From NCBI GenBank assembly GCA_963728495.1, contig CAVSKI010000005.1, positions 124,001 through 188,000 on the forward strand: a stretch of DNA of 64,000 nucleotides. The letters run 5' to 3'. This DNA comes from JACVRW01 sp963728495 (GTDB lineage Bacteria; Actinomycetota; Thermoleophilia; Solirubrobacterales; Thermoleophilaceae). The position numbers and the translations under genes are program-made. This document shows positions 15,641 through 24,665 of this stretch, piece after piece. The notes below the pieces were generated by a model. That model worked only from the letters and a program-made list of their open reading frames with translations, ran no database searches and had not been told where the DNA came from. Position 1 is the stretch's first letter; every line of letters begins with the position of its first letter.

Positions 15641-16398
15641 ACACCACGATTGCTTTCCTGGGGCAGTTCGGCGACGCGATCGACTTCATCTTCAACGAGC
15701 GCGAGTCCCCGGCGGGGGGCTCGCAGGTGGGCGGGCTCGCGGAGCTGTGGGAGCTGATGAGCGAGCACCTCAAGCTCGCGGGCGTGTCGATCCTGGTGGC
15801 GTGCGCGATCGCGATGCCGCTCGGGCTCTGGCTGGGCCATATCGGCAAGGGCGGCTTTCTGGCCATCAACGCCTCCAACGTGGGTCGCGCGGTGCCCAGC
15901 CTCGCTCTGATCGCCTTCTTCGTCGCCTACATCGGCGTGGGCTTCACCAATCTCACGCTGGCGCTCGTGCTGCTCGCCATCCCCCCCATCCTCACCAATG
16001 CCTACACCGGGGTGCGCCAGGTCGACCGTGACACGGTCGACGCCGCGCGCGGCATGGGCATGACCGGCGCGCAGATCGTGCGCCGGGTCGAGCTCCCGCT
16101 GGCCTTGCCGCTGATCTTCGGCGGCGTGCGCATCTCGGCGGTCAACGTCGTGGCCACGGCCACGATCGCCCCGCTGGCGGGGATCATCACGCTCGGCGAC
16201 CCGATCATCAACGTCAACACCTACGGCGACGACGGGAGGCTCGCGGCGGCCATCATCGTGGCCCTGCTGGCCGTCGTCACCGAGGTCGTCCTGGCCGCGG
16301 CGCAGCGCGCCGCCACGCCACGCGGCCTGAAGCTCGAGGCGAGCGCTCGACGGCGCCGCCTACAGATCCCAACTCGAAGAAGGGAAGCAACGACATGA
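15637..16398 (+). CDS. opuCD: OpuC-type ABC permease 2 (OpuCD-like)
   Basis: A 253-residue permease. ATG15637 lies in an ATGA overlap with the previous stop; an in-frame ATG15613 is possible but less likely. Membrane segments run from about residue 48 to 235, with EAA-like loop DTVDAARGMGMTGAQIVRRV. The sequence PSLALIAFFVAYIGVGFTNL is typical of OpuCB/OpuCD permeases. The tail is basic (SARRRRLQIPTRRRE). It completes the channel of the osmoprotectant transporter. Confidence 0.9.
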   Translation: MNTTIAFLGQFGDAIDFIFNERESPAGGSQVGGLAELWELMSEHLKLAGVSILVACAIAMPLGLWLGHIGKGGFLAINASNVGRAVPSLALIAFFVAYIGVGFTNLTLALVLLAIPPILTNAYTGVRQVDRDTVDAARGMGMTGAQIVRRVELPLALPLIFGGVRISAVNVVATATIAPLAGIITLGDPIINVNTYGDDGRLAAAIIVALLAVVTEVVLAAAQRAATPRGLKLEASARRRRLQIPTRRREATT

Positions 16399-17378
16399 GA
16401 AAGCACCGTTGGCTCATGCTGCTGATGCTGCTCGTGACTGCTCTCACGCTGGCCGCCTGTGGCAGCGACGATGACGAAGAGAGCGCGGACGGCGGAGAGG
16501 CCACCACCCAGGAGGAGGGCACCGGCTCCGCCATCCAGGCGAACGAGGAGAACTCATCCACCACCATCAAGGTCGGCTCGAAGAACTTCACCGAGCAGAA
16601 GGTGCTCGGCGAGATCTACGCCCAGGCCTTCGAGGCGGCGGGCTACAAGGTCGAGAAGCAGCTCAACCTGGGCGACGAGAAGACCGCGCTGAAGGCACTC
16701 GAGGGCGGGGACATCGACGCCTACCCCGAGTACACCGGAACGGCGCTGCTGTCGTTCTTCGGTGTGGAGGCCGACAAGCTGCCCAGCGAGGAGGCCGCGG
16801 CCTACGAGCAGGCCAAGAAGGGCTTCGCCAAGAAGGATCTGACGGCGCTCGAGCCGACTCCCTTCGTGAGCTCGAACGAGGTGGCGGTGACCAAGGAGAC
16901 CGCCGACTCGCAGGGCCTGTCGAAGATCTCCGACCTCAAGGGCAAGTCGCAGGACCTGACGCTCTACGGCTCGCCGGAGTGCCGCCAGCGCCTCGACTGC
17001 CTGCTGGGCCTGCAGCAGGTGTACGGGCTCGAGTTCAAGAAGTTCGTGCCCGTCGATCTCGCGCTGCGCCACGAGGTGCTGACCAAGGGCCAGGCCGACG
17101 TGTCGATCGTGTTCACCACCGATCCCCAGATCAAGCGCGAGGGCTTCGTCCTGCTCGAGGACGACAAGGGCATGTTCCCGCCCTACAACTCGACGCTGGT
17201 CGTGCGCAACGACACGCTCGAGCAGGCCGGGCCCGACCTGGAGAAGGTCGTGACCCAGGTCAACGAGGGCCTGACCGACGAGGCGATGCAGGAGCTCAAC
17301 GCCCGCGTCGATCTCGACAAGGAGACGCCCGAGGCAGTGGCCGGCCAGTACCTCTCGGAGACCGGGCTGGTGCAGTAG
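16395..17378 (+). CDS. opuCC: Glycine betaine/choline-binding lipoprotein (OpuCC/OsmF-like)
   Basis: A 327-residue substrate-binding lipoprotein. The signal peptide ends at Cys22 in the lipobox LAAC. An acidic linker follows to about residue 55. The body begins with IKVGSKNFTEQKVLGEIYAQ, the signature start of the OpuAC-like domain, and contains DIDAYPEYTGTALLSFFG, the quaternary-amine site region. Its ATG overlaps the permease stop by four bases. It should capture glycine betaine, choline or a related osmolyte outside the cell. Confidence 0.93.
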   Translation: MRKHRWLMLLMLLVTALTLAACGSDDDEESADGGEATTQEEGTGSAIQANEENSSTTIKVGSKNFTEQKVLGEIYAQAFEAAGYKVEKQLNLGDEKTALKALEGGDIDAYPEYTGTALLSFFGVEADKLPSEEAAAYEQAKKGFAKKDLTALEPTPFVSSNEVAVTKETADSQGLSKISDLKGKSQDLTLYGSPECRQRLDCLLGLQQVYGLEFKKFVPVDLALRHEVLTKGQADVSIVFTTDPQIKREGFVLLEDDKGMFPPYNSTLVVRNDTLEQAGPDLEKVVTQVNEGLTDEAMQELNARVDLDKETPEAVAGQYLSETGLVQ

Positions 17379-17383
17379 GAGGC

Positions 17384-18031
17384 GTGAACCGGCTTCACTA
17401 CTGGTACTGCAGCCGCGAGGCCTGGAAGCGCCATGTGCGTGAGGACCTCGTGCCCGTTGCCCTGGACGACCTCGAGCTCGGTGCACACGCGCTCGAGGTC
17501 GGCCCGGGCTTCGGGCCGGCGACCGAGGTGTTGGCGCAGCGTGTGCCCAGTGTGACGGCGCTCGAGATCGACCCGGTGCTGGCCGGATCGCTGCGCGATC
17601 GACTGGGCGATCGGGTGGAGGTCGTGGACGGGGACGGCACGGCCATGCCCTTCGACGACGCGAGCTTCAGCAGCGCCGCCTGTTTCACCATGCTGCACCA
17701 CGTTCCCTCTCGGCAGGCGCAGGATCGCCTGTTTGCCGAGGTTCGCCGCGTGCTGCGCCCGGGCGCACCCTTCGCCGGCACCGACAGCATGGGGCGCGGA
17801 CTCGGTTTCGCCCTGCTGCACATCGGCGACACCAAGGTGGTGATCGACCCCAGCGCCCTCGCGGAGCGCCTCGTGGCCGCGGGGTTCGAGGACGCCGTGG
17901 TCCACGCGGGCCGCGACGCCTTCCGCTTCCGCGCCTATGCGGGATCCGGGAAGGCCAGCTCGCCCGCCGCCACGGCCTCGGAGAGCCGGTTCTCCGGCGG
18001 AGCCAGCGGGCAGGCCCAGCGCGAGTTGTAG
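17384..18031 (+). CDS. Class I SAM-dependent methyltransferase
   Basis: About 215 residues from GTG17384, chosen because family members start NRLHYWYC. A perfect AGGAGG is only 1 nt upstream of this codon, which is unusually close. SAM-binding motif I is ALEVGPGFGPATEVL; the acidic strand ALEIDPVLAG and motif DGDGTAMPFDDASF follow. The last 30 residues (SGKASSPAATASESRF onward) are antisense to the conserved end of the DUF1684 gene, suggesting loss of an earlier stop. It comes right after the OpuC operon; whether it acts in osmolyte metabolism is open. Confidence 0.85.
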   Translation: MNRLHYWYCSREAWKRHVREDLVPVALDDLELGAHALEVGPGFGPATEVLAQRVPSVTALEIDPVLAGSLRDRLGDRVEVVDGDGTAMPFDDASFSSAACFTMLHHVPSRQAQDRLFAEVRRVLRPGAPFAGTDSMGRGLGFALLHIGDTKVVIDPSALAERLVAAGFEDAVVHAGRDAFRFRAYAGSGKASSPAATASESRFSGGASGQAQREL

Positions 18032-18546
18032 GCGCACGACGGGTTGTACGAGTAGTTGAAGTCGAGCGTCGCCTCGCCACCGTCCGCGGCCAGCGTGAGG
18101 CCGCGGCCGAACGTGCCCTTAATCGTGTCAGTGAGGTAGCGGCCTCCGCCGTAGCTGTCGCCACCGGCGGTGGCATCTCGGAAGGGAAGAAAGAGCCCGC
18201 CGCCGTAGGCCTCGATCCAGAAGAGGGTGAGCGGGCCGAAGGGGGTGTCGAGCCGGCCCACCCGGCGGTAGCGGACCACTCCGTCCTCGCCGCCGGTGTC
18301 GATCTCGAGCGGCTCCTCGTCCTGGGGCGGCTCCAGCCGGCAGCGCACGACGGCATCCGCGCGGTAGGCGAAGTACGGCAGGCCTTCGAACGCGGCTCTC
18401 TGATCGTCCGTCAGGGGTGCCTGTGGATGCTCGCGAAAGAGCGAGTCACGGCGCCGGCGAAACTCCTCCCAGCCCTCCTCGCCCTCGAGCGGCGGCGCCA
18501 GGTAGAGCTCCACCACGCGCAGGCGCCAGTCGGACAGTGCAGGCAC
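17935..18546 (-). CDS. DUF1684 family protein
   Basis: About 203 residues. Start GTG18546 is chosen so that it does not run into the divergent gene; GTG18579 is a longer option. It has the DUF1684 features: WRLRVVELY near the start, EEFRRRRDSLFREHPQAPL, a FRDATAGGDSYGGGRYL motif and DFNYSYNPSCAYNSRWACPL near the C-terminus. No signal peptide is present. The biochemical role of the family is unknown. Its 3' end overlaps the methyltransferase 3' end by 97 bp on the opposite strand. Confidence 0.85.
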   Translation of the reverse strand: MPALSDWRLRVVELYLAPPLEGEEGWEEFRRRRDSLFREHPQAPLTDDQRAAFEGLPYFAYRADAVVRCRLEPPQDEEPLEIDTGGEDGVVRYRRVGRLDTPFGPLTLFWIEAYGGGLFLPFRDATAGGDSYGGGRYLTDTIKGTFGRGLTLAADGGEATLDFNYSYNPSCAYNSRWACPLAPPENRLSEAVAAGELAFPDPA

Positions 18547-18573
18547 GTCCAAAGCAGCCGATAAAGGTGAGTG

Positions 18574-19245
18574 ATGCACCAGACGGGCGACACTACTTCG
18601 TGGCCGGCGCCGGAGGCCCCGAGGCGGCTCCAATACCCACCCCCGCCACCGCAGGGAAAAACCAGCGGCTTCGCCATCGCCTCGTTCGTTTTCGGGCTGA
18701 TCGGCGGGGTGATCCTGAGCGTGGTCTTCGGGATCATCGCCCTGCGCCGGATAAGCAGGCGGGGCCTCCGGGGCAGGGGCTTTGCCATCGCGGGGCTGGT
18801 GCTGTCGGGCCTGTGGACGCTCCTGATCGCCACCATCGTTGCCGTCGCCCTGCTCACCGGCGCCGAGCGCGACGCGCAGGGACGGGTCACCGACTCGGGC
18901 TCCGAGAGCGTGTTCGACCTGCGCACGGGTGACTGCATGAACGACCTCGAGGAGACGGCGGTCGAGCTTTCGGTGGACGTGACGCCCTGCGGAGGGCCGC
19001 ACGACGCCGAGGTCGTGTCGGAGTTCTTCTTGACCGAGTCCACCTGGCCGGGGCTGCCCTTCGTTGCCCGCCAGGCTGAGCGCCGCTGTCCGCAGGAGGT
19101 CGAATCGGCGTCCGCCGGGACGCCGCGGCCGGACGAGATAGAGACGTTCTACTTCCACCCCACCGAGGAGAGCTGGGATCAGAACAACGACCGCGCGGTG
19201 CTCTGCGTGGCGATCTTCCCGAGTCCTCGGCGCGGCGCCCTCTAG
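18574..19245 (+). CDS. DUF4190 / septum-formation-like membrane protein
   Basis: About 224 residues; GTG18571 and ATG18574 are adjacent in-frame starts, with AAAGGTGA upstream. A proline-rich cytoplasmic N-terminus (YPPPPP) precedes two membrane helices (about 33-58 and 70-93), the DUF4190 arrangement with the charged loop RRISRRGLRGRGFAIAGLV. The extracellular part contains VFDLRTGDCMNDL and VDVTPCGGPHDAEVVSEFFL, typical of the Septum_form domain, with cysteines for disulfides. A role in the cell envelope is likely but not proven. Confidence 0.8.
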   Translation: MHQTGDTTSWPAPEAPRRLQYPPPPPQGKTSGFAIASFVFGLIGGVILSVVFGIIALRRISRRGLRGRGFAIAGLVLSGLWTLLIATIVAVALLTGAERDAQGRVTDSGSESVFDLRTGDCMNDLEETAVELSVDVTPCGGPHDAEVVSEFFLTESTWPGLPFVARQAERRCPQEVESASAGTPRPDEIETFYFHPTEESWDQNNDRAVLCVAIFPSPRRGAL

Positions 19246-19306
19246 CGTTTAGGGCACGGTCGGCTGGTAGGCCACACAGGCGGGCCCGAATGGGTTACAT
19301 TCGACG

Positions 19307-20737
19307 GTGGCACGCATGACCGAGGGACCGAAGCCCTGCTTCCCCGAGGTTGCATCGCGCCGAAGGGTCGCGATGGCGGCTCTCCTCGTCCTTCTCGCCC
19401 TCCTCGCCCTTGCGGCCGGCCGGTTGCAGGCCGCGCCAGGAGGCCAACCGGGCCGGCTCGTGCAGCCGGCGGGGAAGTCCGGCTGCATCCACAGGGCCGC
19501 GGTCAACCGCTGCGAGAGAGGGCGCGCGGTTACCAGCCCGCAGGACATCGTCATCAGCCCGGACGGGCGTCACGCCTACGTGGCCGCCTACGGCAGCAAC
19601 GCGGTCGCGATCTTCGCCCGAAGCGCCCGGACCGGCTCGCTGCGCCAGCTGCCGGGACGGCGGGGCTGCATCGGCCACGAAGGAGCGGGCCCCTGCGGCA
19701 GCGCCCGCGCCCTGGCGCGGCCCTCCGCGGTCGCCCTCAGCCCCGACGGGCGCAACGTCTACGTGGCCGCGTCCGGCAGCGGCGCGCTCGCGGTCTTCGC
19801 TCGCAACCGCAAGACCGGGGCGCTCCGCCAGCTCGCCGGGGCGGGCGGCTGTATCAGCCAGCGGCCCGGCGGGGGTTGTGCCGGCGGCCGGGCTCTCCAA
19901 GAGCCGGTGGCGGTGGCGGTGAGTCCCGACGGCCGGCGCGTGTACGTGGCCAGCAGGCGCTTTCCCAGTGCCGTGGCCGTCCTCACGCGAAGAGGCGACG
20001 GCACGCTCACCCAGGACTCCGGCCCTGCCGGCTGCATCAGCCGGGGCGGGCTCGCGGGCTGCGTGCCGGCCCGGGCGCTGAGCTCCCCCGAGGATGTGGT
20101 GGTCAGCAGCGACAGCCAGAGCGTGCTCGTGGCCAGCTCGGGTACTCGAGCCGTCCTGAGCCTGCGCACCGGGCCCGCGGGCCTGACGCAGCCGGAGGGC
20201 AGCGCGGGTTGCATCGCGAACGGCGGCGCTGAAGGCTGCGCGGTCGGCCACGCGCTCCAGGGGCCGGTCGAGCTGGCGCTCGCCCCCGACGGCCGGGGGG
20301 TCTACGTGGCCTCGTCGGCCAGCGACGCGGTCTCCGTGCTGCGGCGCAACCGTGGGACGGGCGAGCTGAGTCAGGCTCGGGGCAAGCCGGGATGCCTGAG
20401 CCATTCCGGCGGGGGCGCGGGGCGCTGCGGAGTGGGCCGCGCCCTCGACGAGGTGTGGGGCATCGCGGTCAGCCCCGACGGCCGCAACGTCTACCACGTC
20501 TCGGCCAAGGTCAACGCTATGGGGATCAGCCGCCGCGACCCGGCCACCGGGCGGTTGACCCCGCTGCCCGGCCGCCGCGGCTGCTTCATCCGCGGCGGCG
20601 TCTTGGGTTGCCCGGAGGGCCGCGGACTGACCGTGGCGGTGGCGGTGACGGTCAGCCCCGACGGCCGCAACGTCTACGTCGCATCCGAGGACGCCTACCT
20701 GGGGGCGATCGCGATCTTCCGCCGGTTCGCGCGATGA
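19307..20737 (+). CDS. Secreted seven-bladed beta-propeller protein with a Cys pair in every blade
   Basis: About 476 residues from GTG19307 (ATG19316 also in frame). A basic N-terminus and hydrophobic segment (about 22-41) form a signal peptide. Seven blade repeats follow, each with a strand like SPDGRNVYVAA and a loop GCI...C: for example GCIGHEGAGPC, GCISQRPGGGC, GCIANGGAEGC and GCFIRGGVLGC. Seven such loops match a seven-bladed propeller of the lactonase-like fold, each probably closed by a disulfide. The sulfatase gene overlaps its stop by four bases, so the two are translated together and both exported. Enzymatic activity is uncertain. Confidence 0.8.
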   Translation: MARMTEGPKPCFPEVASRRRVAMAALLVLLALLALAAGRLQAAPGGQPGRLVQPAGKSGCIHRAAVNRCERGRAVTSPQDIVISPDGRHAYVAAYGSNAVAIFARSARTGSLRQLPGRRGCIGHEGAGPCGSARALARPSAVALSPDGRNVYVAASGSGALAVFARNRKTGALRQLAGAGGCISQRPGGGCAGGRALQEPVAVAVSPDGRRVYVASRRFPSAVAVLTRRGDGTLTQDSGPAGCISRGGLAGCVPARALSSPEDVVVSSDSQSVLVASSGTRAVLSLRTGPAGLTQPEGSAGCIANGGAEGCAVGHALQGPVELALAPDGRGVYVASSASDAVSVLRRNRGTGELSQARGKPGCLSHSGGGAGRCGVGRALDEVWGIAVSPDGRNVYHVSAKVNAMGISRRDPATGRLTPLPGRRGCFIRGGVLGCPEGRGLTVAVAVTVSPDGRNVYVASEDAYLGAIAIFRRFAR

Positions 20738-22248
20738 AGCGCCTCCTGCTCCTGGGGGCGATCGCGCTACTGGCCGGCGCCGGCCCCGCCCGGGCGCAGG
20801 AGGCCCCGCCGGACGACCGGCCGGACGGGCCGAACGTCGTGCTCGTGATGACCGACGATCAGACCGTCGGCGACATGGCGGTCATGCCCCGAACGCGCAG
20901 GCTAATCGGCCGCGCCGGAGTCACGTTCACGCGCTCTTTCGTCTCCTATCCCCTCTGCTGCCCGTCGCGGGCCACGTACCTCACCGGTCAGTACACGCAC
21001 AACAACCACGTGCTCTGCCTCTACCCGGCGTGCGGCGGCGGGTACCGGCGCCTCGACACCCGCGAATATCTCCCCGTGTGGCTCGAGCGCGCCGGCTACG
21101 TGACCGCACACATCGGGAAGTACCTCAACGGCTACGGCATCGAGGGCCCGGCAGACCAGCCACGGGGCTGGACCGAGTGGTTCGGCCTGGTCGATCACTC
21201 CACCTACCGGATGTGGGGCTACAAGATCCACGAAAACGGCACCACGCGCACCTACGGGCGGCCAAGGGTCGAGAAGCCGCGCTACTACCAGACCGACGTC
21301 CTAAGGAAGAAGGGCGTGTCGTTCATCAGGCGACATGCGTCGCGCGGGGATCCCTTCTTCCTGTCGATGGCGTTCGTCGCGCCCCACCACGAGTCGAGCT
21401 TCATGCAGAGGTTGACCGGGCACCATGTCCGCCCCGCACCTCGCCACCGGGGGGCCATGCGGCACGCCACGCTCGCCAGGCCAGCGAGCTACAACGAACG
21501 GGACGTCTTGGACAAGCCCTGGTTCCTCGCCCGCTGGAATCCTCCCCTCCGGCAGTCTCAGCATGTGGCGATCACACGTCGCATGCGTGAGCGAAGGGAG
21601 TCGCTGCTGGCGGTCGACCAGGCGGTGGCCGGGATCGTTCGCGAGCTCGCGCGCCGCCGGGTGCTCGCCAAGACCTACGTGATCTTCACCTCCGACAACG
21701 GCTACATGCAGGGCGAGCACCGGGTTCCGTTGGGCAAGATGCTGCCCTACGACCCGTCCACTCGGGTGCCGCTGCTGATTCGCGGACCGGGGCTGCCACG
21801 CGGCCGGACCTCGAAGGCCCTGGTGGGCAACGTCGACCTCACTCCCACGATCGTGAAGGCCACTCGCGCACGAGCCCGGCTGCGCCTCGACGGACAGTCC
21901 TTCCTGCCCTTCGCGCGCAGTCCGGGGCGACGCAGCCTGCGCCCGCTGCTGCACGAGACGGGCGGCAACGGGGCGCGCGGCCGCGGCAAGCGCGAGGAGG
22001 GGGCCAAGGGCCTGCAGCCGCGCGTCCCGGCCTGGCGCGCCGTGCGCACGACGCGCTGGCTGTTCGTGGACTACGACGGGGGTCAGCGCGAGCTATACGA
22101 CCTCAGACGCGACCCGGGCCAGCTGCGCTCGCTGAGCGGCGACCCGCGCTTCCGGGTGCGGCTGAGGACGCTGCGGCGCATCCTCGCCGACCTGTCGGAG
22201 TGCTCCGGGTCGGAGTGCCGCGAAAAGGTGGAGCGCTCGGTGCGCTAG
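20734..22248 (+). CDS. Secreted sulfatase (formylglycine-dependent)
   Basis: A 504-residue type I sulfatase. A signal peptide (1-21, ending ARAQ) precedes NVVLVMTDDQ with metal-binding Asp41-Asp42. The modification motif CCPSR at 75-79 follows the C-x-P-x-R rule, so Cys75 should become formylglycine. GKYLNGYG and FTSDNGYMQGEH are typical of glucosamine-6-sulfatase-like enzymes. It hydrolyses sulfate esters outside the cell, substrate unknown. Its 3' end overlaps the convergent membrane gene by 146 bp. No formylglycine-generating enzyme gene is in this window. Confidence 0.9.
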   Translation: MKRLLLLGAIALLAGAGPARAQEAPPDDRPDGPNVVLVMTDDQTVGDMAVMPRTRRLIGRAGVTFTRSFVSYPLCCPSRATYLTGQYTHNNHVLCLYPACGGGYRRLDTREYLPVWLERAGYVTAHIGKYLNGYGIEGPADQPRGWTEWFGLVDHSTYRMWGYKIHENGTTRTYGRPRVEKPRYYQTDVLRKKGVSFIRRHASRGDPFFLSMAFVAPHHESSFMQRLTGHHVRPAPRHRGAMRHATLARPASYNERDVLDKPWFLARWNPPLRQSQHVAITRRMRERRESLLAVDQAVAGIVRELARRRVLAKTYVIFTSDNGYMQGEHRVPLGKMLPYDPSTRVPLLIRGPGLPRGRTSKALVGNVDLTPTIVKATRARARLRLDGQSFLPFARSPGRRSLRPLLHETGGNGARGRGKREEGAKGLQPRVPAWRAVRTTRWLFVDYDGGQRELYDLRRDPGQLRSLSGDPRFRVRLRTLRRILADLSECSGSECREKVERSVR

Positions 22249-22543
22249 GAGGCGTCAGCTTGCGGGCCATCCAGGCGTCCAGGCGCTTGAGGTCCTTCTT
22301 GCCCCACACCAGCGCGTAGACCAGAAGGGCGGCAATGAACAGCGTGTACGAGCTCACGTTCCCGGTGGTCAGGTAGTCCCACACCCCGAGGCCCAAGAGC
22401 CCGGCCGTGTCGACCACGACCCCGATCACGAAGAGTCGCGTGACTCCCTCCATCCCGAAGCGATAGCGGAGAATCAGGAACGCGGCCAGCATGACCCAGA
22501 AGCCGGCTTCCAATCCGATGGCGAGAATCCACTTGACGTCCAT
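22103..22543 (-). CDS. Small integral membrane protein (unknown) with antisense-derived C-terminus
   Basis: A 146-residue protein from ATG22543. Four hydrophobic segments are visible in residues 4-95 (ILAIGLEAGFWVMLAAFLIL, LFVIGVVVDTAGLLGLGVW, YTLFIAALLVYALVW). The membrane part ends with GKKDLKRLDAWMARKL. The last 50 residues are low-complexity Pro/Ala/Ser/Arg and lie antisense to the sulfatase gene, so they look like read-through after loss of a stop. It is divergent from a TetR gene across an AT-rich palindromic region and may be its target. Family not recognised. Confidence 0.65.
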   Translation of the reverse strand: MDVKWILAIGLEAGFWVMLAAFLILRYRFGMEGVTRLFVIGVVVDTAGLLGLGVWDYLTTGNVSSYTLFIAALLVYALVWGKKDLKRLDAWMARKLTPPSAPSAPPFRGTPTRSTPTGRRGCAAASSAAPGSAGRRSASAAGPGRV

Positions 22544-22552
22544 TACTTTATT

Positions 22553-22572
22553 TATATCACACGTTCGGTATA
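22553..22572. promoter_or_regulatory. Candidate TetR operator and divergent promoters
   Basis: The 40-bp gap is the most AT-rich stretch nearby. It holds an imperfect palindrome TATATCACAC/GTTCGGTATA (14 of 20 positions symmetric). A TATAGA -10-like box (22569) faces the TetR gene, and a TATAAA box on the other strand faces the membrane gene. A TetR dimer bound here would cover both promoters. Inferred from symmetry and position only. Confidence 0.5.
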
Positions 22573-22583
22573 GAATCTAGGCA

Positions 22584-23173
22584 ATGCCCAAGGTGGTTGA
22601 TCACGACGAGCGGCGAGCCGCGCTTGCCGAGGCGGTCTGGCGGCTCGCCTCGCGCGAAGGCCTCGAGGCCCTCACTCTCAGGGACGTTTCCGCCGAGGCG
22701 GGCTGCTCCACCGGAGCGCTGCACCACTATTTCCGCGACAAGGAGGAGTTGCTGCTGTTCGCCTTTCAGACGATCGCCGATCGAGTGGGTCGTCGGATCG
22801 ACGCGGCGAAAGGAACGACGAGCGGGCCGCTCGACTTTGCCCGCACCCTCCTGGCCGCGGGCCTTCCCCTCGACGCCGAGCGGAGGGCCGAGATCCGCGT
22901 CTGGTTCGCCTTCCTTGGCCTCGCCCTCACCCGCCCGGTCCTGGCCGGGGCCCAGCGCGATGCCTACCGCGCGTGGCGAGGCCTGCTGGCCCAGACCCTG
23001 AAGGAGGCACAGGAGCGGGGTGAGATCGATCGGGCGCTGGACCCGGAGCTCGAGGCCGCCGGACTGGTCGCGCTGGTCGACGGACTGGCGGTGCAGGGCT
23101 CGTTCGAGCCGCGGGCTCTCAACGGCGCGCGCCAGATGGAGTTGGTGGACGAGCGTCTGGCCGGGCTGGCCAG

Positions 23174-23177
<4 letters not shown>
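22584..23177 (+). CDS. TetR family transcriptional regulator
   Basis: A 197-residue TetR regulator. The N-terminal helix-turn-helix is at about residues 10-55, with ALTLRDVSAEAGCSTGALHHYFRDKEELL typical of the BetI/TetR group. The C-terminal all-helical ligand domain ends LVDERLAGLAR. Its stop overlaps mtnA by four bases, so it is in the same operon as the methylthio-sugar enzymes. It may control them and the divergent membrane gene through the palindrome at 22553. The ligand is unknown. Confidence 0.92.
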
Positions 23178-24109
<932 letters not shown>

Positions 24110-24113
24110 GATC

Positions 24114-24665
24114 GTGGTCGCCGCGCGCGAGATGTTGCGGCTCGGGCTCGTGGCGGGCTCGTCGGGAAACGTGAGCGCGCGCGAGGGAGACCGGATCCAC
24201 ATTACGCCCGCCGCGCTGGCCTACGGCGGGATGACGGAGGCCGATTTGGTGACCCTCGATCTCGAGGGCGCAGTCGTCGAGGGCGAGCGCGAGCCGTCGA
24301 GCGAGCGACGCGTGCACCTGGCCGTCTACGCCGCGCGCCCCGACGCCGGCGCGCTCGTGCACACACACAGCACACACGCAACAGCGTGGAGCTTTCTCGG
24401 CGAGCCGCTCGATACGGCCACCGAGGAACTCGAGCAGGCGGCCGGCGGAGCGGTGCTGACCGCGCCCTATGCGCCGACGGGATCCGACGAGATCGCCGTC
24501 GCCGCCGTGTCGGCCCTCGGCGACCGCAGCGCCGTGCTGCTCGGCCTCCACGGCGTGCTCGCGCTGGGCGAGTCGCCCGGGCGGGCGCTCGACGCCGCGG
24601 TGATCGTCGAGCGCCAGGCCCACCTGGCCTGGCTGCTGCGCGGCGTCACTCGCTCAGCGGGCTGA
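24114..24665 (+). CDS. Class II aldolase/MtnB-like sugar-phosphate lyase or dehydratase
   Basis: About 183 residues from GTG24114, short for the family. The zinc site is seen as His83 and His85 (LVHTHSTHATAW) and His146 (LLGLHGVLALG), with Glu64 in SSERRVHLAVY as the general acid/base region. GSSGNVSARE is the usual phosphate loop. Next to mtnA it could be MtnB dehydratase (methionine salvage) or the aldolase of the DHAP shunt, which splits the ribulose-1-phosphate into DHAP and an aldehyde. No enolase/phosphatase or dioxygenase genes for the MtnB route are here, which favours the aldolase reading. Its end overlaps the convergent gene by 20 bp. Confidence 0.8.
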   Translation: MVAAREMLRLGLVAGSSGNVSAREGDRIHITPAALAYGGMTEADLVTLDLEGAVVEGEREPSSERRVHLAVYAARPDAGALVHTHSTHATAWSFLGEPLDTATEELEQAAGGAVLTAPYAPTGSDEIAVAAVSALGDRSAVLLGLHGVLALGESPGRALDAAVIVERQAHLAWLLRGVTRSAG

